Shown here: piece by piece, positions 8,575-16,287 of the stretch
Position numbering within the stretch: position 1 is the stretch's first letter
How the letters are laid out: the number at the start of each line of letters is the position of its first letter
Assembly: GCF_042678145.1 (NCBI RefSeq)
Contig: NZ_JBHUDG010000002.1
Location: forward strand, 124,001-188,000
Direction: 5' to 3'
Length of the DNA stretch: 64,000 nt
Origin: Pseudopedobacter beijingensis
GTDB lineage: Bacteria > Bacteroidota > Bacteroidia > Sphingobacteriales > Sphingobacteriaceae
Position numbers and translations under genes: made by a program
Notes under the pieces: model-generated
What the model was told of the DNA's origin: nothing
The model's database searches: none
Seen by the model: only the letters and a program-made list of their open reading frames with translations

Positions 8575-8616
8575 TATTTCCCCGGACTGATGTAAAAACG
8601 GAAGTCTGGGGAAATA
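8575..8616 (+). terminator. hairpin downstream of serS
   Basis: Arms tatttccccggact (8575-8588) and agtctggggaaata (8603-8616) pair over 14 bp with one G-T pair and a 14-nt loop. It begins at the serS stop codon. No long U-tract follows, so it may be a 3' stabilising hairpin rather than a full intrinsic terminator. Confidence 0.6.
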
Positions 8617-8733
8617 CCTTTTCAGGTATTTTGGTATACTAGTTCTTTGAGTCATTAGTTGAATTAGTTTGGAATGACTTGATGGATATCCGAGTGGCTA
8701 TATTGTTCTTTTATCCTTATTCTGTACCCTTTG

Positions 8734-9378
8734 TTAATTTATTTTTTTCATAACCCACTCAACTATTGCATCACAATAAATTAAATTAAACTCAAAGAGT
8801 TCCTGGCTGGAATATGCTTTTTCTATCTCGCCTCTTAATATGGCTTTTGACCGATTGAGTCTTACTTTAACATTACTTTCGCTGATGTTCAATAAATCTG
8901 CAGTTTCCGATATGTTAAGGCCGTTTATCTCCCGTAATGAAAACACAACTCTATAGTCGAAGGGAATCTTACTAAGAGCTTCTTCTATTATACGCGCCAA
9001 CTCCCGATTTTGAATGACTTTTCCCGTATCATTATTTGAATTACTAAACATAGGCTTTGCGTTGTCATTTATATCCTGTACCATTTCATTTTTGAAACTC
9101 GATTTTTCTTTCTTTCTGTAGCAATTATTCATCATGATACGAATAATCCAAGTTTTAAAGTCCGAACGTCCTTCAAATTGCGATAAACTTTTATATGCGC
9201 CAATAAAGGTTTCCTGTATGAGGTCTTGCGAGTCTTCATGATTATAATTATATGATCGACCTACTTTATACAGAAACGGGTTATACCTCCTCACTATAAT
9301 TTCATAAAGAGATTTTTCTCCTGCCAGAATTCGTTCAATGATATCTGTTTCGCTAAGTTTTTCCGAGGTTGTTATCAT
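8734..9378 (-). CDS. RNA polymerase sigma-70 factor, ECF type
   Basis: Alternative sigma factor. The 214-aa product shows region 2 (YNYNHEDSQDLIQETFIGAYKS, then FEGRSDFKTWIIRIMMNNC) and region 4 (LSKIPFDYRVVFSLREINGL, then SETADLLNISESNVKVRLNRSKAILR). A C-terminal tail of about 35 residues extends past region 4. No anti-sigma factor is adjacent. The next gene upstream on the same strand is a DoxX-like membrane protein separated by a hairpin. Targets are unknown. Confidence 0.92.
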   Translation of the reverse strand: MITTSEKLSETDIIERILAGEKSLYEIIVRRYNPFLYKVGRSYNYNHEDSQDLIQETFIGAYKSLSQFEGRSDFKTWIIRIMMNNCYRKKEKSSFKNEMVQDINDNAKPMFSNSNNDTGKVIQNRELARIIEEALSKIPFDYRVVFSLREINGLNISETADLLNISESNVKVRLNRSKAILRGEIEKAYSSQELFEFNLIYCDAIVEWVMKKIN

Positions 9379-9437
9379 GTCACTAGGGAATGATTGATTT
9401 TAAAGTGTTATATCTAAAATACATAATAAATTAAGGT

Positions 9438-9481
9438 AAGAGGTTGTTTTAGGATGTCTTAACTTTTTAAAACAACCTCTT
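9438..9481 (-). terminator. hairpin between DoxX-like gene and ECF sigma gene
   Basis: Perfect 13-bp inverted repeat: aagaggttgtttt (9438-9450) and aaaacaacctctt (9469-9481) with an 18-nt loop. It follows the stop of the DoxX-like gene on the minus strand. It could be a terminator or a small mobile-element remnant, since the arms resemble ends of Bacteroidota insertion elements. Confidence 0.55.
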
Positions 9482-9517
9482 TGCATTTGTAAGGGGGTAT
9501 CCCGTAGTTTATGCAAT

Positions 9518-9901
9518 TTATTTAATGAACTTCGATATTCTTGCCATAGAAAAAGCTGAGATTGCCATCACAAGATCGCGAATAGCTACATCTACATAAT
9601 GGAATTCGATTATTAAGCTTAAGGCAATAGCTGTGAGCCATGCAGCTACAATGTATCCTCCAATTTCGGCTTTTCTCAGGACAATTATACCTGCTATAAT
9701 TTCTATTACTCCCACAATCATCATGAAGGTAGAGGTGGAAACAGGAAGCAATGTTATTATAGATGGATTTAGATACTGATCCCAATGGGTAAGTAAATTC
9801 GTGAATTTATCTGCTCCTGCGACAATGGGAACAATTACAAATGTAGCTTTTAACAGGTTAAGCGTTTGCAATAATGACTGTTGAGAATTTTTACTTTCCA
9901 T
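9518..9901 (-). CDS. DoxX-like small membrane protein
   Basis: A 127-aa protein with four hydrophobic segments (about residues 15-28, 55-75, 80-100 and 105-120). A DoxX-like pattern is seen: FVIVPIVAGADKFTNLL early, then FMMIVGVIEIIAGIIVL. DoxX-family proteins are inner-membrane proteins of varied or unknown role. It is upstream of the ECF sigma factor on the same strand. The near-palindrome taccc-tta-gggta at 9919-9931, just before the start, could be an operator. Function not assigned. Confidence 0.75.
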   Translation of the reverse strand: MESKNSQQSLLQTLNLLKATFVIVPIVAGADKFTNLLTHWDQYLNPSIITLLPVSTSTFMMIVGVIEIIAGIIVLRKAEIGGYIVAAWLTAIALSLIIEFHYVDVAIRDLVMAISAFSMARISKFIK

Positions 9902-10148
9902 TTTATTTATGTTTTTATATACCCTTAGGGTAAGCGAGGAAAGAAAAAGTTACAAAAAGAGTAGTTTTTTGAATGCTGTAATTAAACTTTTCTATTCGGT
10001 ATCAATGGCTTAACAAACAAATAATTGTTATACTAATCTTATTCTGGTTTGAGATTCTTTCGAAACCAAGGGATGATATATCAAATCATATCCAGAGCGG
10101 GAGTATACAGTGATTGGACCAAGATTGTAGCAAGCCCTGTATATAAAT

Positions 10149-10198
10149 GGACTTTTGCGGACTTTCACAGAGTTTAGCGGACTTTTATGGACTTTAGG
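10149..10198. repeat. five-unit decamer repeat GGACTTTnnn
   Basis: GGACTTT starts at 10149, 10159, 10179 and 10189, exactly 10 bp apart, with a degenerate unit (agagttt) at 10169. Five consecutive 10-bp units mean one copy per helical turn on the same face of the DNA. There is no gene within 250 bp on either side. Confidence 0.75.
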
Positions 10199-10405
10199 TG
10201 TTCTAGAAGAATAGTATGTTTAAGAAATACTGAATATAGTTAGATCTAATTTACTAAAAAACAGGTTTTAAAAGAAAGAGTGGTTAGTTCGTAAAGTTAA
10301 CGAGATCATTTTTGTGTATTGTTATATGAAAAAGAACTACCCGGCTTATTATCAGTTTGTTTTGAGTGGTTATACTATGCTGATTTGAGTGGGAATGGTA
10401 TATAG

Positions 10406-10446
10406 CTAGCCTTTTAAGGGGACGGATTATTTCCTTAAAAGGCTAG
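10406..10446 (-). terminator. perfect 14-bp inverted repeat downstream of lipocalin-like gene
   Basis: Arms ctagccttttaagg (10406-10419) and ccttaaaaggctag (10433-10446) are exact complements with a 13-nt loop. The hairpin lies 23 bp beyond the stop of the minus-strand lipoprotein gene at 10470. It is a probable transcription end or mRNA-stabilising structure, though it lacks a U-tract. Confidence 0.55.
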
Positions 10447-10469
10447 TCATAAAAAGTATGACCTTTTAA

Positions 10470-10967
10470 TTATTTACCAACTTTTTCGAGATGATAAACG
10501 ATGTAAGCAGTACTTCCGTTGTTTATTGGAAATGGCGAACTGAGCACCATATGTGTTTTATCTTTTATATCGATTTCCATTTGGTAACCTTCTCGTATGT
10601 TTCTTGCCTTTTCTCCGTCAGGAACCTTCTTGAACTGGAAAAGAGGTTTTGTGCCATTGTCTATTAAATCCCAATAAATATTTTCACTATTACCGTTAGT
10701 AAGAGTGATATAACCTTTTGCGCTGCCATATAACTTCCATGAACTACCTTTAAAAGATTCGTATGGAGCCATGTCAAAAGCATTCCTGATAGTATAATCA
10801 AAAGGGAAACCCTCTGTATACACGTCTGTTACTGTCCATAAACCACTGATGTTTTGTTTGGATACGCTTGTGGTTTGTTGTTGAGTGGCACCTTGTTTTG
10901 AAGCGCAAGACATTAGTCCTGTAGTAAGAATAAAAGACAGGCTGAGTAGTTTGATTAAATTTTTCAT
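10470..10967 (-). CDS. lipocalin-like lipoprotein
   Basis: A 165-aa predicted lipoprotein: hydrophobic signal, then lipobox LMSC with Cys21. The mature part has the ISGLWTVTDVYTEGF opening and an alternating beta pattern resembling lipocalin-like (Lipocalin_4/5 type) proteins common in Bacteroidota. Probably in the outer membrane or periplasm. Ligand and role are unknown. It is monocistronic, ending at a strong inverted repeat. Confidence 0.75.
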   Translation of the reverse strand: MKNLIKLLSLSFILTTGLMSCASKQGATQQQTTSVSKQNISGLWTVTDVYTEGFPFDYTIRNAFDMAPYESFKGSSWKLYGSAKGYITLTNGNSENIYWDLIDNGTKPLFQFKKVPDGEKARNIREGYQMEIDIKDKTHMVLSSPFPINNGSTAYIVYHLEKVGK

Positions 10968-11134
10968 ATTAGATATCTGTTGTTTAATTACCTCTATAAC
11001 GTTTAAAAGGCGTAATTGATTGTTCTGAATACAGCTTTTTGTAAATAATAGGGTTTGATGAGTTGTAAAGCTACTCCTGAAAAGAATAAAGTTTTTTTCT
11101 TGCTCTTATCTGATTTAGAGTAATTACTTTATTA

Positions 11135-12184
11135 CTATTTGTTGAACAAACAAGCAAATAGATGTTCTTTAACCAAGCCACCCATAGAACGTATTTTTCC
11201 GAATAATCCATTCTGATGATAAGCCGTTAACTCTTTTCCCAGGCTGATGATTTTTTCTTCGGGTGCCAGTTTTTCTTTTCCCATGATATAAAAAATTTCT
11301 TTCAGTCTTTTCTGTCCCAGTCTGGCCCGGTGTCTTATAATAGATCGTTCTTCCTGTTGGTATTGCAGCATAGACGTTTCGCTCACGAGTCCTATTCCCA
11401 TAAATACAATCTTATTATTTTCTTTAAAGAAGTGGGGGAGATAGAACTTTAATCTTCCTTCATAAGATTGCTGATCAAAATCTATAGCGCGGATACGATA
11501 CTGGTTTCCTTCTATGTCTGGCGTAATATCTACTACATAATTATAAGAGCGCATATCTCCTAAAAGCCGTACAAAGCACCTTTCATTAAACTTGACAAAT
11601 TCTTTGCATATTCTGGTTTTATTGAAGACGGTGTCTTTAACTGCCTGTTTAATAAAAATATCACCGGGCATACCAGCTATATGCTCTTCTATAAGTGTGT
11701 CGCCATCAGTAAGATAATTGATACGGTTGGGAGATAGTACATGTTCAAGTTCCAGTCCGTAAACACGTGAGGCATCAGCTACTTTAACGTAAAAATGGTC
11801 GTAATTGTCGTTAAATCTGTTAATGATGCGCACACGAAAAGGTTTGGAGTTACCAAAAGAACAGTAATCTATCCGGGCTACAGAAAGGTGTTCCATAACT
11901 TCCATGCGGCCTGATGCTCTCAATAAAGCATAAATGTATTCTAATCCTGGAAATAGATCCTGCATTTCGGACTCGTCGTAATACACGGTATGCCATAATG
12001 TATCTACACCATTATTATCTAAAAGTGGAACTGACAGATTAAAACGTAACATGTCACTATACCTGACAGGTAGCTTTACCTCTCTATCATATTTTTCAAG
12101 GTATTTTCTAAGCGTTGCATTTACCGGGTAGCTAAACTTTTTCTTGGAGGGAACGTCTTTTCTGTCTTCAAGTACCATATTCAA
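11135..12184 (-). CDS. unrecognised 349-aa protein with kinase-fold-like motifs
   Basis: I do not recognise a named family. No signal peptide or membrane segment is seen. Several motifs line up in order with the aminoglycoside-phosphotransferase/HipA kinase-like fold. These are a beta3-like FYVKVAD (Lys134), a hinge-like LIEEHIAGMPG (165-175), GDMRSYN (209-215) matching the catalytic-loop pattern D-x4-N, and IDFD (234-237) matching the metal-binding DFD. The N-terminal 100 residues and C-terminal 100 residues look like added domains. It is a single gene. Function is inferred only at the level of fold and is uncertain. Confidence 0.7.
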   Translation of the reverse strand: MNMVLEDRKDVPSKKKFSYPVNATLRKYLEKYDREVKLPVRYSDMLRFNLSVPLLDNNGVDTLWHTVYYDESEMQDLFPGLEYIYALLRASGRMEVMEHLSVARIDYCSFGNSKPFRVRIINRFNDNYDHFYVKVADASRVYGLELEHVLSPNRINYLTDGDTLIEEHIAGMPGDIFIKQAVKDTVFNKTRICKEFVKFNERCFVRLLGDMRSYNYVVDITPDIEGNQYRIRAIDFDQQSYEGRLKFYLPHFFKENNKIVFMGIGLVSETSMLQYQQEERSIIRHRARLGQKRLKEIFYIMGKEKLAPEEKIISLGKELTAYHQNGLFGKIRSMGGLVKEHLFACLFNK

Positions 12185-12305
12185 ATATAAGGTACATTTT
12201 TTAGTACATGATAAAAAATGTCTGATACTGATAGCTCTTTTTTCGGAATGATGAGCAAGTGCAGTTTTAGTGTGAAAAAGGATATGGATTTGACATCAGT
12301 AAAAA

Positions 12306-12397
12306 AGCTGTATCAAAAAAAGAACTTGCCATCCCGATCGCAGTGGAGGAGGCTGTTCCATGCGCACTTAAGAAGGAAATTTCTCTTTGATACAGCT
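12306..12397. mobile_element. MITE-like remnant with 12-bp terminal inverted repeats
   Basis: Arms agctgtatcaaa (12306-12317) and tttgatacagct (12386-12397) are perfect inverted repeats around a 68-bp core with no ORF. A second element with the same ctgtatca ends lies at 13916-13993. The short length and shared ends suggest non-autonomous or decayed insertion elements. A 200-bp plus-strand reading frame across it has no coding character. Confidence 0.55.
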
Positions 12398-12435
12398 CTT
12401 TGGCTAATTGTTTATTGAGTTATTAGCTTTTTTAA

Positions 12436-13131
12436 TTACTTAATTTCGAAAGTAGCATTGATAGAGTACTGCAATTTTATTTTTTTGAACTCAATATCTG
12501 ATGACTCTTCACCAGCACCGCTACTATCCATTGCTTTTGCTGCCATCAGAAATTCTCTTACAGGTTGATTATAATCGCTATTATAATCCTGTATAATCAA
12601 TACAGAACCCAATTTGTCACCTAAAGCATCTGTTAATGCTTTTGCTTTATTCTTAGCATTCATTAAAGCTTTTACCCTTAAATCGTTTTTTAATTGAACA
12701 ATGTTAGAGTGGCTATAACTATCTATATGCGTAGAAGCAATTCCTTTTGGGTCTACAGATTCTATAATCTGATTATAGCTGTTAAGATCTTTTACTTTTA
12801 ACTTGTATTGTTTGCTGGCTAAGAAGCTAGGGTCTTTCTTTTTGTTCCAATAATCTGTACTACTGGATACATTGTTAATCATAAAATCTTCTTTTGCTAT
12901 ACCAGCTTTGGTTACGGCAGTTTGCAGTTGTTTTTCTAACTCAACAATTGTTGTTTTACGTTTGTTGTCTCTAAAATACTCTTTCAATGAAATAGAGATG
13001 TAAATTTCATCGGGAGTAATCTCTGTTTCTGCAGTTCCGTTTACTTCAACTTTTTTTCTAAGATCAATGTTCTGAGCGAATGCTGAGATACTTGTACAGG
13101 CAATGATTGCCGCAATTATTAACTTTTTCAT
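12436..13131 (-). CDS. SIMPL (DUF541) domain secreted protein
   Basis: A 231-aa periplasmic protein of the SIMPL/DUF541 family, whose role is poorly defined. From the ATG at 13131 there is a clear signal peptide (MKKLIIAAIIACTSISAFAQ). It is followed by VEVNGTAETEITPDEIYISI, the family's conserved opening, and KNKAKALTDALGDKLGSVL near the C-terminus. The reading frame stays open upstream to 13260, but only the ATG at 13131 gives a signal peptide. The YceI-family gene lies about 130 bp upstream on the same strand. Confidence 0.85.
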   Translation of the reverse strand: MKKLIIAAIIACTSISAFAQNIDLRKKVEVNGTAETEITPDEIYISISLKEYFRDNKRKTTIVELEKQLQTAVTKAGIAKEDFMINNVSSSTDYWNKKKDPSFLASKQYKLKVKDLNSYNQIIESVDPKGIASTHIDSYSHSNIVQLKNDLRVKALMNAKNKAKALTDALGDKLGSVLIIQDYNSDYNQPVREFLMAAKAMDSSGAGEESSDIEFKKIKLQYSINATFEIK

Positions 13132-13260
13132 AATACTTCTTATTTTATGTTTTCTGTAAGATGCAAGCATTATACAAATTCCATAAACTTTTTTATGTTT
13201 TTTTAGAAAATACGCTATAGTCTTGCCTTGTGCGACAGTATAGGCCCGTAAAAACGACAA

Positions 13261-13788
13261 CTATTGTTTAACGAATTGTAAATCAGCATTTATTTTTACT
13301 TCATCGCTTACCAATACACCGCCTGTTTCCAGAGCGGCATTCCAGTTAAGTTCCCAGTCTTTTCGGTTTATCTTACCAGATACAGAGAAACCGGCTTTTT
13401 CGTTACCCCAGGGATCTTTTCCTATTCCGCCAAACTCCACTTCCAACTTAATCTCTTTTGTAATATTCTTAATGGTCAGTTTTCCCTTGAGTTCGTATTC
13501 GTCATCATCTTTCTGTTTAAATGAGGTGCTTTCAAATATCATTTCGGGATATTTTTCAGCATCAAAAAAATCTGCACTTTTAAGGTGGTTGTCCCTATCG
13601 TTACTATTGGTGTCTACAGATGCTGTTTTAATTTTTGCCGTAATACCTGCGGTCAAAAGATCTTGCCCATTGATATGAACGTTAAAGTTTTTAAACTCGC
13701 CTTTCACATTACTGATCATCATGTGCTTTACTTTAAAAGTAAGCTCGCTGTGTGATGGGTCTAAAACCCATGAAGCTTTATTTTCCAT
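13261..13788 (-). CDS. YceI-family protein, no signal peptide
   Basis: A 175-aa member of the YceI lipocalin-like family, which binds isoprenoid-type lipids. Seen: WVLDPSHSELTFKVKHMMISNVKGEF at the start, then SVDTNSNDRDNHLKSADFFDAEKYPEMIFEST, and KLTIKNITKEIKLEVEFGG, all YceI hallmarks. Unlike the second copy at 29177 it lacks an export signal, so it is probably cytoplasmic. It precedes the SIMPL gene on the same strand. Confidence 0.92.
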   Translation of the reverse strand: MENKASWVLDPSHSELTFKVKHMMISNVKGEFKNFNVHINGQDLLTAGITAKIKTASVDTNSNDRDNHLKSADFFDAEKYPEMIFESTSFKQKDDDEYELKGKLTIKNITKEIKLEVEFGGIGKDPWGNEKAGFSVSGKINRKDWELNWNAALETGGVLVSDEVKINADLQFVKQ

Positions 13789-13915
13789 AATTATTGTTTT
13801 TAATGGATATATTTAACAATATAAATCACCTGTTTGTTTCTTTGAGGGAGAGAAATTAGTTGTGTTTTTATTGTTTTGTTTTTGGAAAATAATAGCAAGG
13901 TATTGAAGATATGGA

Positions 13916-13993
13916 CTGTATCAAAAGTAATTTGTTCATAGAAATCAACATCACAAATGTCGAATTATGGAAATGATAATTTTTATGATACAG
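13916..13993. mobile_element. second MITE-like remnant with ctgtatca ends
   Basis: ctgtatca (13916-13923) and tgatacag (13986-13993) bound a 78-bp AT-rich segment without an ORF. The ends match those of the 12306-12397 element, and a few bases beyond the 8-bp core also agree (ctgtatcaaaa). Confidence 0.45.
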
Positions 13994-14033
13994 CCCAGTG
14001 TTTGTATGGGGTTTGTGATACTTTGAAATTATC

Positions 14034-14450
14034 TTAAACTATCGGATACTCTACAAAATTCCTTTCCGTTTCGAAAAGTCTTACGTATAAATCCAGTTCA
14101 GCAGCTATATGCGGTCTGATTAGATTCCAGATAACAATAGCAATATTTTCAGCCGTTGGATTTAGATTTTTGAATTCTTGTGTGTCCAGATTAAGATTTC
14201 TATGGTCAAATCGTCTGACAACTTGCTCATGTATAATATCTGATAGTATTTTCATATCTATCACATATCCGGTTTGTTCATCGGGGTAGCCCACAACCTT
14301 TAATTCTAAAATGTAGTTATGCCCGTGGTAATTGGGATTATTACATTTTCCAAAAATCCTTTCATTCTCTTCAGCAGATAAATCGGGATTATTTAATCGG
14401 TGTGCAGCATTAAACTGCTCTCTTCTGAAAACCGCAATTTTCTTTCTCAT
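14034..14450 (-). CDS. queD: 6-carboxytetrahydropterin synthase / PTPS family
   Basis: Converts dihydroneopterin triphosphate to 6-carboxytetrahydropterin in queuosine biosynthesis, or acts as a 6-pyruvoyl-tetrahydropterin synthase. The 138-aa protein has the zinc His residues in FNAAHRL and NYHGHNYIL, and the catalytic Cys in FGKCNNPNYHGHNY. C-terminal FETERNFVEYP contains the substrate-binding Glu. Folate and queuosine neighbours are absent; the divergent cry gene is 150 bp away. QueD versus PTPS cannot be settled by motif alone. Confidence 0.88.
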   Translation of the reverse strand: MRKKIAVFRREQFNAAHRLNNPDLSAEENERIFGKCNNPNYHGHNYILELKVVGYPDEQTGYVIDMKILSDIIHEQVVRRFDHRNLNLDTQEFKNLNPTAENIAIVIWNLIRPHIAAELDLYVRLFETERNFVEYPIV

Positions 14451-14521
14451 AAAACAAATTTATGAAAGTATACGTATTAATAGGGATAGAAATGTAGGAG
14501 ATATGTTTGTTTGGCGTAAAA

Positions 14522-14543
14522 ATTATTTTTATTTTGTCTAAAT
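14522..14543. repeat. 22-nt sequence shared with 22080-22101
   Basis: The 22 bases here, containing ttatttttattttgtctaaa, recur exactly at 22080-22101. Both copies sit upstream of genes on the plus strand (cry, and a 46-aa membrane protein before pdxJ). They may be a shared promoter or operator element, but the sequence is low in complexity. Confidence 0.4.
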
Positions 14544-14602
14544 AGCAGAATTTAATGCCAAATTGCGTTTCGTTAATAAAATATTACTGATTTCTTCTTG
14601 GT

Positions 14603-15910
14603 ATGGCGAGTAAAACAATATTAGTTTGGTTTAGGAATGATTTACGCATTCACGATAATGAAATATTGATAGAGGCTACGTTAAAAAGCTCGCAAATAAT
14701 TCCTGTTTATATTTTTGATCCGAGGTATTACACAGAGACTCCTTTTGGCACAAAAAAGACAGGTGTTTTGAGGGCGAAGTTTACGATAGAGAGTGTTTCT
14801 GATTTAAGATCATCATTAAAAAATCTTGGTGCAGACCTTTTAGTATTTAAAGGAATTCCTGAAGAAATATTACCAGAACTTGTTAAGCAATACAAAGTAG
14901 ATGAAGTCTATCATCATCGAGAAGTAGCTTCAGAAGAAACAGATATATCCTCAGCGGTTGAAGATGCGCTGTGGAAGCAACAGATTAACCTCAAACATTT
15001 TATAGGTCATACGCTTTACCACAAAGAAGATCTGCCTTTCCCGATAAAAGATATTCCTGATTTATTTGCGAAGTTCAGAAAAAAAGTAGAACGTGAAGGC
15101 GAGATTAGAGAACTTTTTGCAACACCCGACAGGATAAACATTCCTCAAGGCTTAACAGAAACGCAGATACCCAATCTGGCCGACCTTGGCTTCACCGATG
15201 ATATGGTAGAGAGTCAGGAAGAAGCTATGAAAGGCGGAGAGACAGAAGGTCTTAAGCGACTGAATAATTATTTGTGGAAAACAGAAGACCTTCGTAATTA
15301 TAAGCAGAAAAGAAACTTATTAACCGGATTTAACTATAGTTCCCAATTATCGCCATGGCTGTCTTTAGGATGTATCTCGCCACGGGAAGTGTACTGGGAA
15401 CTGAAAAAATACGAACGTGAAAGAGGTGCTGCGGATAGCATCAGTCTGATGATTAATGAGTTGTTGTTTAGGGATTTCTTTCGGTTTATGTTCAAAAAAC
15501 ACAGTACAGCCTATTTTATAGATAATGAGGCCGAGCTTGTTCTTAATGAAGCTCAAACAGAGCTTTATCAGAAGTGGTGCAATGGCAATACAGGGGTCGA
15601 AATTATAGATGCCAATATGCATGAACTTAACCAAACAGGATTTATAGCTAATAAAGGAAGACAGTTGGTTGCATCCTATTTTATTTACCAGTTGAATCTT
15701 CCCTGGGTTTATGGGGCGGCTTATTTTGAAGAAAAGTTAATAGATTATGCTCCTGCCAGTAATTGGGGCAATTGGTCTTTGTTTGCGGGTATAGGCACTC
15801 CGCAGAAAGAAATAAAACCGATATTGGATATAGAAAAGCAATCTAAAGAATCAGATCCTAGAGGAGAGTATATCAAAACCTGGCTCACCGAGCTTACAGA
15901 ACTTTCTTAG
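14603..15910 (+). CDS. cryptochrome-DASH / photolyase
   Basis: A 435-aa flavoprotein of the photolyase/cryptochrome family, DASH branch. It has the N-terminal antenna domain (ILVWFRNDLRIHDNEIL) and the FAD-binding helical domain (LTGFNYSSQLSPWLSLGCIS, then ELLFRDFFRFMFKKH, WCNGNTGVEIIDANMHELNQ, and ASNWGNWSLFAGIG). DASH proteins repair cyclobutane dimers in single-stranded DNA and may sense blue light. The TGxMxNRxRxxVAS-type loop appears as NQTGFIANKGRQLVASYF. It is divergent from queD. Confidence 0.93.
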   Translation: MASKTILVWFRNDLRIHDNEILIEATLKSSQIIPVYIFDPRYYTETPFGTKKTGVLRAKFTIESVSDLRSSLKNLGADLLVFKGIPEEILPELVKQYKVDEVYHHREVASEETDISSAVEDALWKQQINLKHFIGHTLYHKEDLPFPIKDIPDLFAKFRKKVEREGEIRELFATPDRINIPQGLTETQIPNLADLGFTDDMVESQEEAMKGGETEGLKRLNNYLWKTEDLRNYKQKRNLLTGFNYSSQLSPWLSLGCISPREVYWELKKYERERGAADSISLMINELLFRDFFRFMFKKHSTAYFIDNEAELVLNEAQTELYQKWCNGNTGVEIIDANMHELNQTGFIANKGRQLVASYFIYQLNLPWVYGAAYFEEKLIDYAPASNWGNWSLFAGIGTPQKEIKPILDIEKQSKESDPRGEYIKTWLTELTELS

Positions 15911-16287
15911 GAGAAAATAAAAAGATTCATTCTATTGGTTGTTGAGGTGTTATACAACTTTATTTAGATATAAGAAATTGTTTTTGTCTTTGATAAGGGA
16001 ATATCAAAGTGTCTTGGTTTTAGGATAAAATATGTCTTCACTTATTTAAATTCATCCTCACCTATTTAATAATAATTTTGTTACCTATCCCATAAGTCGT
16101 ACTTATTAGTATACCAGATATAATTTTATACATCGTTCAAACATTTTAGGTGTTATTTTGTCAATAAAAAGTATAAAAACATAATACTTTTTAAAAATAC
16201 ACTAAGGGCACCTGAAAATATAGTATTTTAACACTTTAAATTGGTGGTTTACAAACGTAATTTATACTTTTGCCAAACCAACAGAGT
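15911..16287. other. intergenic region upstream of sucA
   Basis: 377 bp without an ORF. It holds an inverted repeat aaaaagtat/atacttttt (16166-16192) and the sucA promoter (16241-16272). Two similar cttatttaaat/cctatttaata words near 16035-16070 are AT-rich and not interpretable. Confidence 0.55.
16241..16272 (+). promoter_or_regulatory. Bacteroidota-type promoter of sucA
   Basis: -33 TTGG (16241-16244), a 20-bp spacer, then -7 TACTTTTG (16265-16272), a full match to TAnnTTTG. The expected transcript start is only about ten bases before the sucA ATG. Confidence 0.6.

Larger units (their letters stand above)
9902..10469. other. 568-bp intergenic region with a decamer array and an inverted repeat
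   Basis: No convincing ORF on either strand. Notable contents are the 10-bp-periodic GGACTTT array (10149-10198) and a perfect 14-bp inverted repeat (10406-10446), listed separately. The rest is AT-rich sequence in which I see nothing recognisable. Confidence 0.6.

Noticed and set aside
10149..10198. Possible CRISPR or iteron array
   Set aside because: Units are only 10 bp with no spacers. No replication protein or cas gene is nearby, so iteron function is not supported.
12218..12418. 66-aa plus-strand reading frame
   Set aside because: It spans the MITE-like inverted repeat, has low-complexity composition and no homology-like motifs or start context.
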